The notes below the pieces were generated by a model, which ran no database searches, was not told the DNA's origin, and saw nothing but the letters and a program-made list of their open reading frames with translations. The translations under genes and the position numbers were made by a program. DNA of 64,000 nucleotides. Source: Saccharospirillum sp. (GTDB taxonomy: Bacteria > Pseudomonadota > Gammaproteobacteria > Pseudomonadales > Natronospirillaceae). The stretch lies in NCBI GenBank assembly GCA_018402545.1, contig JAGYIL010000004.1, positions 306,946-370,945 of the forward strand, read 5' to 3'. Positions 33,797 to 43,006 of the stretch are shown one piece after another (the stretch's first letter is position 1; the number at the start of each line of letters is the position of its first letter).

Positions 33797-34717
33797 ATGC
33801 AAGATCTCCTGAACGACATTGCCGGCAAAATGAAGCTGGCCACCGAGCGCGGCCAGGTCGCGAATTACATTCCCCAGCTTGCCCATGTAGATCCACAGCA
33901 GTTTGGCATTGCCGTGGCAACGCCCGACGGCCAGGTATTTACCGCCGGGGATGCCCGCGAACCCTTTTCCATTCAAAGCATTTCCAAGGTGTTTGCGCTG
34001 ACGCTTGCGCTGGGTAAGCAGGGCGACAGTTTGTGGCAATACGTTGGGCGAGAGCCTTCGGGTGACCCGTTTAATTCCATTGTTCAGCTGGAACACGAGT
34101 CGGGAAAACCCCGTAACCCGTTCATCAACGCCGGGGCCATCGCGGTGGTCGATGCCATTATGATGGGGCACGAGCCCAAGGAAGTGCTGGCTGAGTTGTT
34201 AAGCTTCGTGCGTTTTTTGGCAAACGACGAAAGTATATATTTCGATCACGAGGTGGCGGCGTCGGAGCTTGAGCACAAGCACCGCAATGCGTCACTGGCG
34301 CATTTTATGAAAGCCTTCGGTCGGTTGCATCATGATGTGGATAAAGTCATCGGTACTTACTTTCACCAGTGCGCGGTTGCGATGAACTGTGTGCAGTTAG
34401 CACAGGCGGGTTTGTTTCTGGTGTCGGATGGTGTGAACCAGGTTACCGGCACCCGAGTAGTGTCGGCCCAGCGCGCCCGGCGAATCAATTCACTGATGAT
34501 GATGTGCGGCCATTACGACGGTTCGGGCGAGTTTGCGTTCCGCGTCGGTTTGCCGGGCAAGAGTGGTGTGGGTGGCGGCATTCTGGCCATTGCACCGGCC
34601 AGGGCCTCCATCGCCGTCTGGTCGCCCGGATTGGACAAAATCGGTAACAGCTTACTGGGAACTCGCGCTCTGGAAATGCTGGTTCAGGAAACCGGCTGGT
34701 CGGTGTTTGGGCATTAA
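33797..34717 (+). CDS. glsA: Glutaminase (glutamine to glutamate), class A
   Basis: Cytoplasmic serine-dependent L-glutaminase of 306 residues, the usual size. ATG 33797 matches the family N-terminus ([13 protein letters not shown]). Motifs: YIPQLA, catalytic SISK ([16 protein letters not shown] near residues 62-76), NPFINAGAI near 115, and the C-terminal GKSGVGGGI with [10 protein letters not shown]. It lies alone; the upstream 98 bases may contain a promoter but no clear consensus is visible. Confidence 0.93.
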   Translation: MQDLLNDIAGKMKLATERGQVANYIPQLAHVDPQQFGIAVATPDGQVFTAGDAREPFSIQSISKVFALTLALGKQGDSLWQYVGREPSGDPFNSIVQLEHESGKPRNPFINAGAIAVVDAIMMGHEPKEVLAELLSFVRFLANDESIYFDHEVAASELEHKHRNASLAHFMKAFGRLHHDVDKVIGTYFHQCAVAMNCVQLAQAGLFLVSDGVNQVTGTRVVSAQRARRINSLMMMCGHYDGSGEFAFRVGLPGKSGVGGGILAIAPARASIAVWSPGLDKIGNSLLGTRALEMLVQETGWSVFGH

Positions 34718-34784
34718 TACACTCAGGTTCGGTCTTAAGAAAGCACAGACTTACACACCTCTTGCGCAATGTTTACATCGAGTG

Positions 34785-34814
34785 TGACCAGGGTATCAGG
34801 ATGTGCCCTGGTCA
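34785..34814. terminator. Hairpin downstream of glsA
   Basis: TGACCAGGG and CCCTGGTCA form a perfect 9-bp stem around a 12-base loop, 67 bases after glsA. No T-run follows, so it is a weak terminator candidate or RNA 3'-end element. Confidence 0.45.
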
Positions 34815-34961
34815 GGGGGTTACACTGGTGTTCAATCAGGAACCCTAACCACCCCCGCAACCGAGTGATCGGTCCGGGTTTTCAGTTGCGTAATTGTTGT
34901 CGCATGACGTCGTCACCCTAAAGTGCCTTTATTCCGGTGCGGTTAGTTCTGGAGCACCCGA

Positions 34962-35444
34962 ATGCGATGTTTTTTCATCCTCCTTTGTGCGGTTCTGTTG
35001 CTGCCGGCGCAGGCGGAAACGACCAGCACCACCACCTTTCAGGTAGGCGCTCAGGTTCAGTCCGGCTGTCGGGTTCAGGCGGATGATCTGCTTTTTCCCG
35101 CCCTCGAAGAAGCGGGTGTCGAGCGTCTCAATACATCCGCGTCACTCAGTGTGCATTGCACGCGCGGTACCTATGTCGGGATGATGCTCGACCAGGGCCA
35201 GAACGCTCACCCGGAAACCGGGGTGCGCCAGCTTGCCGGTGAAGAGGCACAGTCGGTTCTCGGGTATCGGCTTCAGCATCAGAAAGCGGAGAGCGCACCG
35301 ACGGCAGCCGACTGGGAAAACGGATTGCCGATGCTGGTCAGCGATGGCAAACGGCAGGCGTTAACGCTCTATGGTGAACTGACCGAAGCCCCGAATGGCT
35401 CGCGTTTTCTCTCCGATACTCTAACCATTACGCTGGTGTACTGA
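34962..35444 (+). CDS. Spore coat U (SCPU)-domain pilin subunit, Csu-like major subunit
   Basis: A 160-residue exported subunit with signal peptide MRCFFILLCAVLLLPAQA. The mature part has the SCPU pattern: QVGAQVQSGCRVQADDLLFP, then CTRGTYVGMML, and ending TLTITLVY, the beta strand typical of Csu/SCPU donor-strand pilins. The two conserved Cys (SGC and VHC) would form a disulphide. It is first in a four-gene chaperone-usher operon, so probably the main or fibre subunit of an archaic (Csu-type) pilus used in biofilm attachment. Its stop overlaps the next start (TGATG). Confidence 0.82.
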   Translation: MRCFFILLCAVLLLPAQAETTSTTTFQVGAQVQSGCRVQADDLLFPALEEAGVERLNTSASLSVHCTRGTYVGMMLDQGQNAHPETGVRQLAGEEAQSVLGYRLQHQKAESAPTAADWENGLPMLVSDGKRQALTLYGELTEAPNGSRFLSDTLTITLVY

Positions 35445-36145
35445 TGCGCTGGTTCGCGTTGCTCGTGTTAAGTGGTTGGAGCCTGGCGTCGTTTTGTCTG
35501 GGGGCGGGGTTGCAGGTTACGCCGATTCTGCAGGAAATTCCCAGAGGGGAAACCACGGCACTGTACCAGGTGCGCAATACCGGGGAGGCCGCCGTAACGG
35601 TTCAGGTGAGTGCCCAGTTGTGGCAGCAAGACAACGGCGAAAGGGTTACCTCGGATACCGACAGCACTCAAACCAACCCGCCGTTGATATCGCTTGAACC
35701 CGGTCAGGATGAGTGGGTACGGGTGGCGTTGATGAGTGAACGTACCGATGAAGAGCAAGCCTTCCGGGTGTACTTCAGCCAGGTACCGGAAACCGCTCAA
35801 ACCCTGCACCCGGGCGTTAGAACACTCATCAGGCTTGATACGCCGTTATTTTTCCAGGCCCGGGAGCCGCAAACCGATCTTCAATGGGCCTTGCAGCAGG
35901 AGGCTGAAGGCTGGCAATTACAAGTACTTAACGCAGGGACCCGGTTTGGCCAGCTAACGCGGCTGGTGGTGGAGATCGACGGCGGTCGACGCCTGCCCAT
36001 TGCGGAGGGCGTGCTCTACGTATTGCCCGGTGCCTCGCAAGCCTGGCGGCTGAACCTGACCGATGTCGAGGTGCAGAGCGGGCTTTCATTGCAGGTCGTG
36101 TCGGGTGGTCAGGTTCAGTTTCAACCCTTGAACAACACTGAATAG
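35444..36145 (+). CDS. Periplasmic pilus chaperone (CsuC-like)
   Basis: A 233-residue chaperone with a signal peptide (MRWFALLVLSGWSLASFCLGA). Two immunoglobulin-like domains are expected; features are the N-terminal GLQVTPILQEIPRGETTALYQVRNTGE with the conserved G1-type strand region, the FRVYFSQVPE of the first domain, and a C-terminal domain ending LSLQVVSGGQVQF. It delivers SCPU subunits to the usher. The start overlaps the upstream stop by one base (TGATG). Confidence 0.82.
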   Translation: MRWFALLVLSGWSLASFCLGAGLQVTPILQEIPRGETTALYQVRNTGEAAVTVQVSAQLWQQDNGERVTSDTDSTQTNPPLISLEPGQDEWVRVALMSERTDEEQAFRVYFSQVPETAQTLHPGVRTLIRLDTPLFFQAREPQTDLQWALQQEAEGWQLQVLNAGTRFGQLTRLVVEIDGGRRLPIAEGVLYVLPGASQAWRLNLTDVEVQSGLSLQVVSGGQVQFQPLNNTE

Positions 36146-36149
36146 CCTG

Positions 36150-38705
36150 ATGATGGGGCACACTGGCTTACGCGCAATGCTGTTGCTGGGAATGCTCTTT
36201 TTGGCATCGGCAAGGGCAGACATGTTGCCGCCCATGGACGAAGGCGATGACCGCCCGCGCAATCTCAGAGTTCAGTTGCAGCAGCAGGAGGATGGCACCT
36301 GGGTTCTGCCGATCTCGGACCTTACCGCATTTGGTTGGGCGCTGCCCAATGCCGCCTCGCTGCCGGTTTTCGAACAGGAAGGGCGACGTTACGTTCCGGT
36401 TAGCGCGCTGCCTGAAACCGTCGCTCGCGTGAACGAACGCGAAGGCTATGTAAGCCTGCAGACAGAGGAACTGCTCGTTGTCGGTGACGAAACCGCAAGC
36501 GAGTGGCTGCTGCCCATGTCGCTGAACAGTCAGCAACTCAGCGAACCTTACCCCGTGGTGAGAGACGCGGGCCAGTACTATTTACCGGCACAAACGATGG
36601 ACGCTCTGGGCATTTCCCCAACCGCTATTGCCCCCAATGCTGAGGGCCGTTATTCATTGCATGAACTGACCGAGGGGTTTTACTGGCTGGATGTTTCTCA
36701 GCCGAAACTCACCTTGTGGATGCCCACCAGCCGCTTTAAACCCTACCGGATCGAACGCAAGCGAGCCGACCCTCTGGTGCCGCAGCGTGGTTATTCGTTC
36801 TTGCTCGATTACCGGTTAACCGAAGGCATCGATGAAGACGATGAGCGCTGGCGCACCGGTCTATTTGATGCCGCCGTGAGCCTGGGCACGGCCTATTGCG
36901 AAACCCAGCACCAGTACCGTTCCACCACTGAACGTTTTACCCGCCAGGGCAGCCGATGCGTGCTGGATCGTCCGCGCTCATTGCTCTCTGTAACGCTGGG
37001 GGATACCTTCACCTCCAACTCGGTACTCGGGCAAACCGTTGCGTATGGCGGTGTGCAAGTAGGCACCAACACCAAGCTGGTGCCTTCCTGGGTAACGAGG
37101 CCACGGCCTTCGTTGCGGGGTGCCGTGCTGACGCCGGCCATGCTGGAAGTCTGGATAAACCAGAACCTGGTCACTCAGGAGCAACTGCCACCCGGTCAGT
37201 TTGAACTTTACGACTTGCCGGCCGCCAGTGGCGTCAGCGATATTCTCAGCCGCATTGAATACAGCAGCGGTATGCCCATTACCCAGCGCTTTGCCTTTTA
37301 TTCGGATGCCTCGCTGCTTGCCCGCGGGCTTGGTGAATGGTCACTTTCATACGGGCATCGTCGGGCGGGTGTCATCGACGGAGAAATCCAGTACGACGAA
37401 TTTCCCTTTGCTCTGGTGGCCGGTCGTTACGGGTTGACCAACCGGGTGACCTTCGGCGCGCGGGCTGAACTGTTCGAAACCGGTCGTGTTGGCGCAGGCA
37501 CCAGCTATTGGGGGCTGGGCCCGCTCGGCATGCTCGATGTCGGCGGCGCGTTGAGTTTCAACGAAGACACTCAGGATACCGGTGCTACCTGGCAATGGGG
37601 CGTGACCCGCCGGGCAAGCAAGGTGTCGCTCCGCTACCGGGAGCAGCGTACTGACGATGCGTTCATTCAGTTCGGCAGTGCGGTTCCCGACCGCTCACCG
37701 GATGTCGAAAAGCAACTGACACTGGGCTGGTCGGTGCGCCGGGGCGTGTCGCTGTCGGTAGGTCGGCTGGAGCGGGAATACGAAACCCGGGCGGACTACC
37801 TGGCCAATAATGCCACTCTGGGGCTGAGCTGGGCGGGCCGTGGCACTGTGCGGTTTTCGGCATTGGATGTGATCGAACCGCAGCCACGGCGACAATACAA
37901 CCTCAGCTTTACGCTGACGCTGGGCAAGGGCCGCTCGATGACAGCTGCCATGTCGGGTGAGGAACTGGAAAACCGAGGTGTTAGTTACCAGTACCGGTCG
38001 CCCGGGGATGGCGGCTATGGGTACCGGGTGCATAGCGGCGTACAGGGTGACGTGAGTGTGCAGGATGCCGAACTGAAGCTGGATGGCCGGCTGGCAACGC
38101 TGCGCTTGAATGGTGAGCGACGCGATGGCGAACTCAGTGGCGCCGCCGAATTAAGTGGTGCACTGGTTATCAATGAAGCCGGTGCCTTCCTCAGCCGCAA
38201 CCCGGCGGGCAGTTATGCACTGGTCGAGGCCGGTGTTCCCGATGTGCGGGTGTACCGGAACAACCGTCTGGTTGGTGAAACGGATAACAGCGGCCGGTTA
38301 CTGGTTTCGGGGTTGAAGCCCTATACCCACAACCGGCTGCGCCTGGCGACTGAAGATCTGCCACTGGCCGCCAGTTTGGCGGAACCCGGCGTGCAACTGG
38401 TGCCGGGAAACCGCCAGGTATTAACGGCACAATTTGATGTTGTTCTGGACCGCAGTATCACCGCGTACCTCATCGGCCCGGACCAAAACCCCCTGCCTGC
38501 AGGCACCACCGTGCGGTTCGAAGGGCAACCCGAAGCGCTAACCGTGGGCCACGAAGGCTTGCTCTATACCGACGTCGGCTTGCGTTCCTATTGGGTGGGT
38601 CAGGCCCGGCTGGGCGATCAGCAAGTGTGTGAATTTGAACTGGAACTGAGCGAGGTGGAAGCCTACCCCGCAGACCTGGGAGCCGTACAATGCGAACCCT
38701 TATAA
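36150..38705 (+). CDS. Outer-membrane pilus usher (CsuD-like)
   Basis: An 851-residue outer-membrane usher with signal peptide MMGHTGLRAMLLLGMLFLASARA. It carries the usher barrel (regions from about residue 220 onwards, including QRGYSFLLDYRLTEG, RPRPSLRGAVLTPAMLEVWINQNLV with the plug-like region, and GAGTSYWGLGPLGM), and the C-terminal periplasmic domains (AEPGVQLVPGNRQVLTAQFDV). Its 3' end overlaps the next SCPU gene by 16 bases. Length is in the range for archaic ushers. Confidence 0.88.
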   Translation: MMGHTGLRAMLLLGMLFLASARADMLPPMDEGDDRPRNLRVQLQQQEDGTWVLPISDLTAFGWALPNAASLPVFEQEGRRYVPVSALPETVARVNEREGYVSLQTEELLVVGDETASEWLLPMSLNSQQLSEPYPVVRDAGQYYLPAQTMDALGISPTAIAPNAEGRYSLHELTEGFYWLDVSQPKLTLWMPTSRFKPYRIERKRADPLVPQRGYSFLLDYRLTEGIDEDDERWRTGLFDAAVSLGTAYCETQHQYRSTTERFTRQGSRCVLDRPRSLLSVTLGDTFTSNSVLGQTVAYGGVQVGTNTKLVPSWVTRPRPSLRGAVLTPAMLEVWINQNLVTQEQLPPGQFELYDLPAASGVSDILSRIEYSSGMPITQRFAFYSDASLLARGLGEWSLSYGHRRAGVIDGEIQYDEFPFALVAGRYGLTNRVTFGARAELFETGRVGAGTSYWGLGPLGMLDVGGALSFNEDTQDTGATWQWGVTRRASKVSLRYREQRTDDAFIQFGSAVPDRSPDVEKQLTLGWSVRRGVSLSVGRLEREYETRADYLANNATLGLSWAGRGTVRFSALDVIEPQPRRQYNLSFTLTLGKGRSMTAAMSGEELENRGVSYQYRSPGDGGYGYRVHSGVQGDVSVQDAELKLDGRLATLRLNGERRDGELSGAAELSGALVINEAGAFLSRNPAGSYALVEAGVPDVRVYRNNRLVGETDNSGRLLVSGLKPYTHNRLRLATEDLPLAASLAEPGVQLVPGNRQVLTAQFDVVLDRSITAYLIGPDQNPLPAGTTVRFEGQPEALTVGHEGLLYTDVGLRSYWVGQARLGDQQVCEFELELSEVEAYPADLGAVQCEPL

Positions 38706-39136
38706 CCGCAAAAACCGTTCTGAAATACCTGGCCCCGGGCGTGCTGGGCAGCCTGGTGACCGGTGCGGCGGCCTGCACGGTCAGCGCAACACCGCTGGCG
38801 TTTGGCCATATCGATCCGCTGGCGGATCAGCCAACGGAAAGTGTCGGCAGCCTCACCGTGGAATGCCCCGAAAACATGGCCTACACCCTCAGCGTTACGC
38901 CGGGCAAAGGCACCTATAACCAACGCCTGATGAGTGCTGGAGAACTGACGCTGGCCTATAACCTCTACATCGATCAGGAACATCTGTTTATTTTCGGTGA
39001 CGGCACGGGCGATACCCGGGTGCTGACCGGCGAAGGGGTAAGCACCGAACACGGGGTGTACGGCAAGGTACCCGCTCAGCCCAGAGCCTACCCCGGGCAC
39101 TATACCGATGACATAGTGGTGACGGTAGCTTACTGA
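38690..39136 (+). CDS. SCPU-domain subunit, possible pilus tip or adaptor (CsuE position)
   Basis: A 148-residue exported protein with a hydrophobic N-terminus (TVLKYLAPGVLGSLVTGAAA) and a SCPU pattern: CTVSATPLAFGHIDPLA, VECPENMAYTLSV, and final YTDDIVVTVAY. It is last in the operon and overlaps the usher gene by 16 bases. In Csu systems the last gene often encodes the tip or a minor subunit; here the protein is short (single domain), so tip status is uncertain. Archaic Csu clusters normally have more subunits, so this is a minimal set. Confidence 0.78.
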   Translation: MRTLITAKTVLKYLAPGVLGSLVTGAAACTVSATPLAFGHIDPLADQPTESVGSLTVECPENMAYTLSVTPGKGTYNQRLMSAGELTLAYNLYIDQEHLFIFGDGTGDTRVLTGEGVSTEHGVYGKVPAQPRAYPGHYTDDIVVTVAY

Positions 39137-39205
39137 GGTGCAAGGGGCTCGCTGATGTGGCCCTTTTATTGTTGGTAACCGGGTTGGTCCACTTACTTTT
39201 CACGC

Positions 39206-39622
39206 CTAATCTGGGTACCGTTCTTTCATATCATCCAGTGACTGTCGCACCAGTTCCCTAAGCGCCGATATATCCAGATCATCCAACCGCTTGATGTATA
39301 AGCAAGACTTACCCACCTTGTGTTTTCCAAGGCGTTCCAGAACAGCTTGGTAGGGTTCGAAGCCGGGAATGATGTAAATCGACAGATTCTGTTTTCTGGG
39401 CGAAAACCCAACCCGCATGAAATCGCCCTCACGACCACTGTCATAGCGATAGTGGTACTGGCCGAAGCCGATAATGGCCGGGCCCCAAAGCACTGGTTCC
39501 TGGCCGGATTCCTCTCGCATCAAATCAATCAGTTGGTTGCATTCGGCTTGTCGGCGTTCATCTTTGAGCGACCCTATAAATTCCGCTACAGAGGTTGAGG
39601 TGGGTTGGGTTTTATTGGCCAT
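39206..39622 (-). CDS. DUF1801 (YdhG-like) protein
   Basis: A 138-residue soluble protein. ATG 39622 follows a GGAGAACACCTC ribosome-binding region. The motifs VAEFIGSLKDERRQAECNQLIDLMREESGQEPVLWGPAIIGFGQYHYRY and GFSPRKQNLSIYIIPGF (given in parts) match DUF1801/YdhG proteins. Function unknown; distantly related proteins bind iron-sulphur clusters or small ligands. It stands alone. Confidence 0.82.
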   Translation of the reverse strand: MANKTQPTSTSVAEFIGSLKDERRQAECNQLIDLMREESGQEPVLWGPAIIGFGQYHYRYDSGREGDFMRVGFSPRKQNLSIYIIPGFEPYQAVLERLGKHKVGKSCLYIKRLDDLDISALRELVRQSLDDMKERYPD

Positions 39623-39691
39623 GAGGTGTTCTCCATAAGCTTTATTATTGAACCCGGCAGTGCAGTCTGGCTTGCTATTGTTCATCCCTCT

Positions 39692-40909
39692 CTACTGCTC
39701 ATTTCCCGAAAGGTAGCTCTGCAGCTCAATCACAGAAGGTAAAATACTTCGGTAGAAAATATCGAACACAACGGCCGTTTTATCCGAATTGTAAAACCCC
39801 GCGGTAAAGACGGCGACCAGATCGTATTCGGGTACGATGAATATAAGCTGGCCTCCGTTTCCACTGGCCCAGATCACTTTGACCCTTTTTTCACCGTAAG
39901 GCAGCGTATCCATCCACCAAAGGTACCCATAGGGTGTATCTCGCACCTGGGTTTGAGGCTGGGTTGACTCTTGAATCCACTCACGAGATATCAGCTGGTG
40001 ACCTTCCCATTGGCCCTCTTGCAGCACCAGTAGCCCCAGCTTGGCCATGCCCTGGGGCGTAAGCAACAGGTGTCCGCCGGTGTCGACTTTTTCGTCGTTA
40101 TCGAACCTCGCCCAACGATAGTTATGAATACCCAGAGGGCCGAACAGAGCGTCATCGGCAAAGTCGGAAAAACCCATACCCGAAGCCTGGGCGATGACTT
40201 CACCCAGGGCAATGACACCGGCGGTGCAGTAACGGGCAACTTCTCCCGGGGCGTGAACGGGAGGTAAGGCGAGAAAGGAGGCAACCCAGTCCTGAGTGCG
40301 ATAGAGGCGATCTTCCTGGCCCTTCGAGCGCCAATTAAAGTCGTCGCAATCAAGGCCGGAACTCATCGTAAGCAAGTGGCGGGTTTGGATATCATCCTTG
40401 TTCTCGATGTTGGGGTAGCTCTTTGCAAGAAAGTCCATGATGGGGCTCTCTACACTGGGTATAACGCCCTGATCCAATGCCGCTCCTGTCAATAGCGAGG
40501 TGATACTTTTCGTCGCCGAGCGCAGATCATGGGGGTTATCCCTGCCATAGCCATTGTAGTATTCCTCGAACACTAGGAGGCCACTCCGCAGGACCAGCAT
40601 GCTGTGAAGCTTATGGCTCTGCATGGCCGCTAGTTGGTTCGATACATTTTCCAGGCGAGATGCGTCCAGCCCTACCGATTCAGGTGTGCCGATTGGCAAC
40701 GGCTCGTCTGCCGTTATGGGCGGGTGAATGGTGTTTACTGAAGCGCATGCGGTAAGGCCAACCGACAAAAAGAAACCGCAAATCCAAATGAAGAGTCCGT
40801 TGCTCTGCGTCAGGGAGGGTACACCAACCGAGTTAGCCTCTGACAGTGTCTTCTTTGTGTGAGTGCTACTAATACCAGGGTTAGGCTTTTTCGCATTCCC
40901 TTGGGCCAT
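39692..40909 (-). CDS. Serine hydrolase of the class C beta-lactamase/penicillin-binding family
   Basis: A 405-residue exported protein. A hydrophobic segment ending GLTACASVN (Cys near residue 55) could be a lipoprotein signal, though it is far from the start, so the true start may be internal. The catalytic SxxK is SATKSI near residue 130. The usual YxN triad reads YCTAG near residue 230 (Tyr-Cys-Thr), an atypical second motif. The third motif region is HGG-like ASGNGGQ near 360. It may be an esterase or D-peptidase rather than a lactamase. Confidence 0.8.
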   Translation of the reverse strand: MAQGNAKKPNPGISSTHTKKTLSEANSVGVPSLTQSNGLFIWICGFFLSVGLTACASVNTIHPPITADEPLPIGTPESVGLDASRLENVSNQLAAMQSHKLHSMLVLRSGLLVFEEYYNGYGRDNPHDLRSATKSITSLLTGAALDQGVIPSVESPIMDFLAKSYPNIENKDDIQTRHLLTMSSGLDCDDFNWRSKGQEDRLYRTQDWVASFLALPPVHAPGEVARYCTAGVIALGEVIAQASGMGFSDFADDALFGPLGIHNYRWARFDNDEKVDTGGHLLLTPQGMAKLGLLVLQEGQWEGHQLISREWIQESTQPQTQVRDTPYGYLWWMDTLPYGEKRVKVIWASGNGGQLIFIVPEYDLVAVFTAGFYNSDKTAVVFDIFYRSILPSVIELQSYLSGNEQ

Positions 40910-41017
40910 TGGCCTGCTCCATTGCAGCGGGTTACACCATGCTGCTCTTGATCAGTTAACCCGACAAGAGGCCAGAAGTCATACAAAATCTGCATGGGCC
41001 AGGCAGGTCCTCGGGCG

Positions 41018-41044
41018 CTAGGGAGGTGTTCAGAGGCTCCCTAG
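41018..41044. mobile_element. Remnant of the CTAG-flanked MITE (27 bp)
   Basis: CTAGGGAGGTGTTCAGAGGCTCCCTAG is the two outer ends of the element joined with everything else deleted. It lies between the serine hydrolase and peptidase genes. Confidence 0.65.
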
Positions 41045-41065
41045 GCAGTCATTTCAGAGATCCAT

Positions 41066-41097
41066 ATAAAAAAGAGCAGGGCAAAGCCCTGCTCTTT
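41066..41097 (-). terminator. Rho-independent terminator of the M28 peptidase gene
   Basis: AAAGAGCAGGGC and GCCCTGCTCTTT form a perfect 12-bp stem with a 3-base loop. Read on the minus strand the hairpin is followed by a T-run (TTTTTTATA), placing it 20 bases after the peptidase stop codon. Confidence 0.85.
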
Positions 41098-41117
41098 CAG
41101 TGGTACCGGGTTAACGT

Positions 41118-42773
41118 TTACTTAATCCAATGTTTTCCCCAGTGGGTAATGTCGTACTGAACGGCTTTATTCATGAATGACTGAATCGACAGTTCGGTTT
41201 CAGCTTCGGCTGCTTCCCTTTGCTCATCGATCATGTGCGTCGTCTGCGCCAGAATAGAGGTTACAAAGGCTATCGCGTCTGCGTTGACCTCCAGCGCGCG
41301 CATGTCGAAGTTATCGATGGTGTCGCAGGCCGCATGATAGCATTCGTCGTAGGCTACGCCGGCTTCGCCACCGAATTCCAAGGCCTCTTCCTCGGTCTTG
41401 ATGCCTTCTGCGCCGGTAAAGAGCCCGCCAAAGGGAATGTCTTCAACGAAGAATTCCGCATAGTCGGAACGGAAGCTGATTTCGCTGCCAACATAGGATT
41501 CACCTCTGAGCTCGAAGTAGGTCTCGAACATCGCTTCAATAGCCGCCGATCCCGCTGGGCCTTCGAGCCCGAATTCGGAACCGTCGCCATCGTAGATGCC
41601 GTAAACAAAATTCGGCGAGGCGATCATGTCAAAGTTCAGGTAGGCCTTGATCCGTTCAAGCTCGGTTTCACCCAGGTTTTGAACGTATTGGGTCGAGCCA
41701 ACCAGCCCGGCCTCCTCGGCGCCCCACCAGGCGAAACGAACCTTGTTCTGGGTACGGGCTTTCTTCATCAGGTTGGCCATTTCCAAAAGAGCGGCACTGC
41801 CTGATGCGTTGTCGTTAATGCCCGCGCCTTCGGCAACGGAGTCGAGGTGAGCGCCGAGCATCACAACGTTGTTCGGGTTACCCCAGCGGCTCTCGGCAAT
41901 GACGTTGTCGACCGAACGGGTTTCGCGCAATACATCGGCCAGCATCGACAAGACCAGGCCATCCGTTTCGGCCCAGGTGACGCCGTTATCGTAGGTGGCG
42001 AAGAAGACCGGTATGCCGCCGCTGTATTCTTCACCCAGGGTGGCGTTGATCAGCCCTTTGTTGTCTTCATTACTGCCCTGATTGAAGATGATGACACCCA
42101 CAGCGCCTGCCGTTGCTGCATTTTCGGCTTTCTGCTGAAAGGCGCAGGCACCGCGTTGCACCAGGGCGATATTGCCGGATTGAAAGGCGTCGAAGTCTTC
42201 GATTTCACAGCCGCTGGTTGAGGCATTGCCATCACCGAGATCCAGGTCTACCGCCTGAACAGTGCCGGATACGTTGCCGGGTTCTGTCTGTGAGAGGTAG
42301 GTGAAGTCTTCGTTCCAGATATAGCTGGTCGGCGTTGGAGCCAGGGAATTCAGTTGCCCGTCGCCCAGCTCGTAAAACGCGGTGAAGTCGAAGGCATCCA
42401 GGGTTACGTTGTAACCCATGTCTTCGAGCGATTCAGCCACGAAGGCGACCGAGGCATCATAGCCGGGCAGGCCTGAGGCCCGGTTGCCGTCGTTTTCGTC
42501 AGACAAGCGTTGAAATTCTTCCAAATACGGCACGATGTTCTCGGCCTGCATGCAACGCGGCATGCGCATGGGCGTAGCCCAGCGGATTACACGGCACTCA
42601 TTCTTGTGCATGTAGGCTCCACTCCAGTATGCATCCAGAAAATACGACAGGGCCGGAGGGGGTGCATTGTTCGAATTGCCATGGAAGGGGTTTGCTAGTG
42701 CGGAATTGCCGATGAGTAAAGCGCCTGTGGCTATTGCTCCCGCCAACAGGGTTACAGGTTGGATTGATTTCAT
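41118..42773 (-). CDS. Secreted M28-family aminopeptidase with PA domain
   Basis: A 551-residue exported peptidase with signal peptide (MKSIQPVTLLAGAIATGALLIGNSALA). A PA (protease-associated) domain lies at about residues 150-250 (NIALVQRGACAFQQKAENAATAGAVGVIIFNQ). The catalytic M28 domain has Zn ligands in GAHLDSVAEGAGINDNASG, the EE of WGAEEAGLVGS, Asp of NFDMI, and His of CYHAACDTID. Likely releases N-terminal amino acids from peptides outside the cell. A clear terminator follows the gene. Confidence 0.9.
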   Translation of the reverse strand: MKSIQPVTLLAGAIATGALLIGNSALANPFHGNSNNAPPPALSYFLDAYWSGAYMHKNECRVIRWATPMRMPRCMQAENIVPYLEEFQRLSDENDGNRASGLPGYDASVAFVAESLEDMGYNVTLDAFDFTAFYELGDGQLNSLAPTPTSYIWNEDFTYLSQTEPGNVSGTVQAVDLDLGDGNASTSGCEIEDFDAFQSGNIALVQRGACAFQQKAENAATAGAVGVIIFNQGSNEDNKGLINATLGEEYSGGIPVFFATYDNGVTWAETDGLVLSMLADVLRETRSVDNVIAESRWGNPNNVVMLGAHLDSVAEGAGINDNASGSAALLEMANLMKKARTQNKVRFAWWGAEEAGLVGSTQYVQNLGETELERIKAYLNFDMIASPNFVYGIYDGDGSEFGLEGPAGSAAIEAMFETYFELRGESYVGSEISFRSDYAEFFVEDIPFGGLFTGAEGIKTEEEALEFGGEAGVAYDECYHAACDTIDNFDMRALEVNADAIAFVTSILAQTTHMIDEQREAAEAETELSIQSFMNKAVQYDITHWGKHWIK

Positions 42774-43006
42774 GGTTATTCCCTTGGTTGGTTATTGTTG
42801 TCTTTTGCCTATAACTCCATCAATACAGACAGTCTTTCCGCCTTGTACTGCTAAACCAAGTTGGGAGATACATACTGGTAGGTTCATGCAGGTTTTCCAT
42901 GAACCGGTTCATTATTGGCGAAAAAAAACGGTCAGCCATCGTAAGCCTGGCGAAACAGGGGAAGGGGAGGGGGTTACCTTTTCAATGACTCCAGTCCGAT
43001 TGATTG

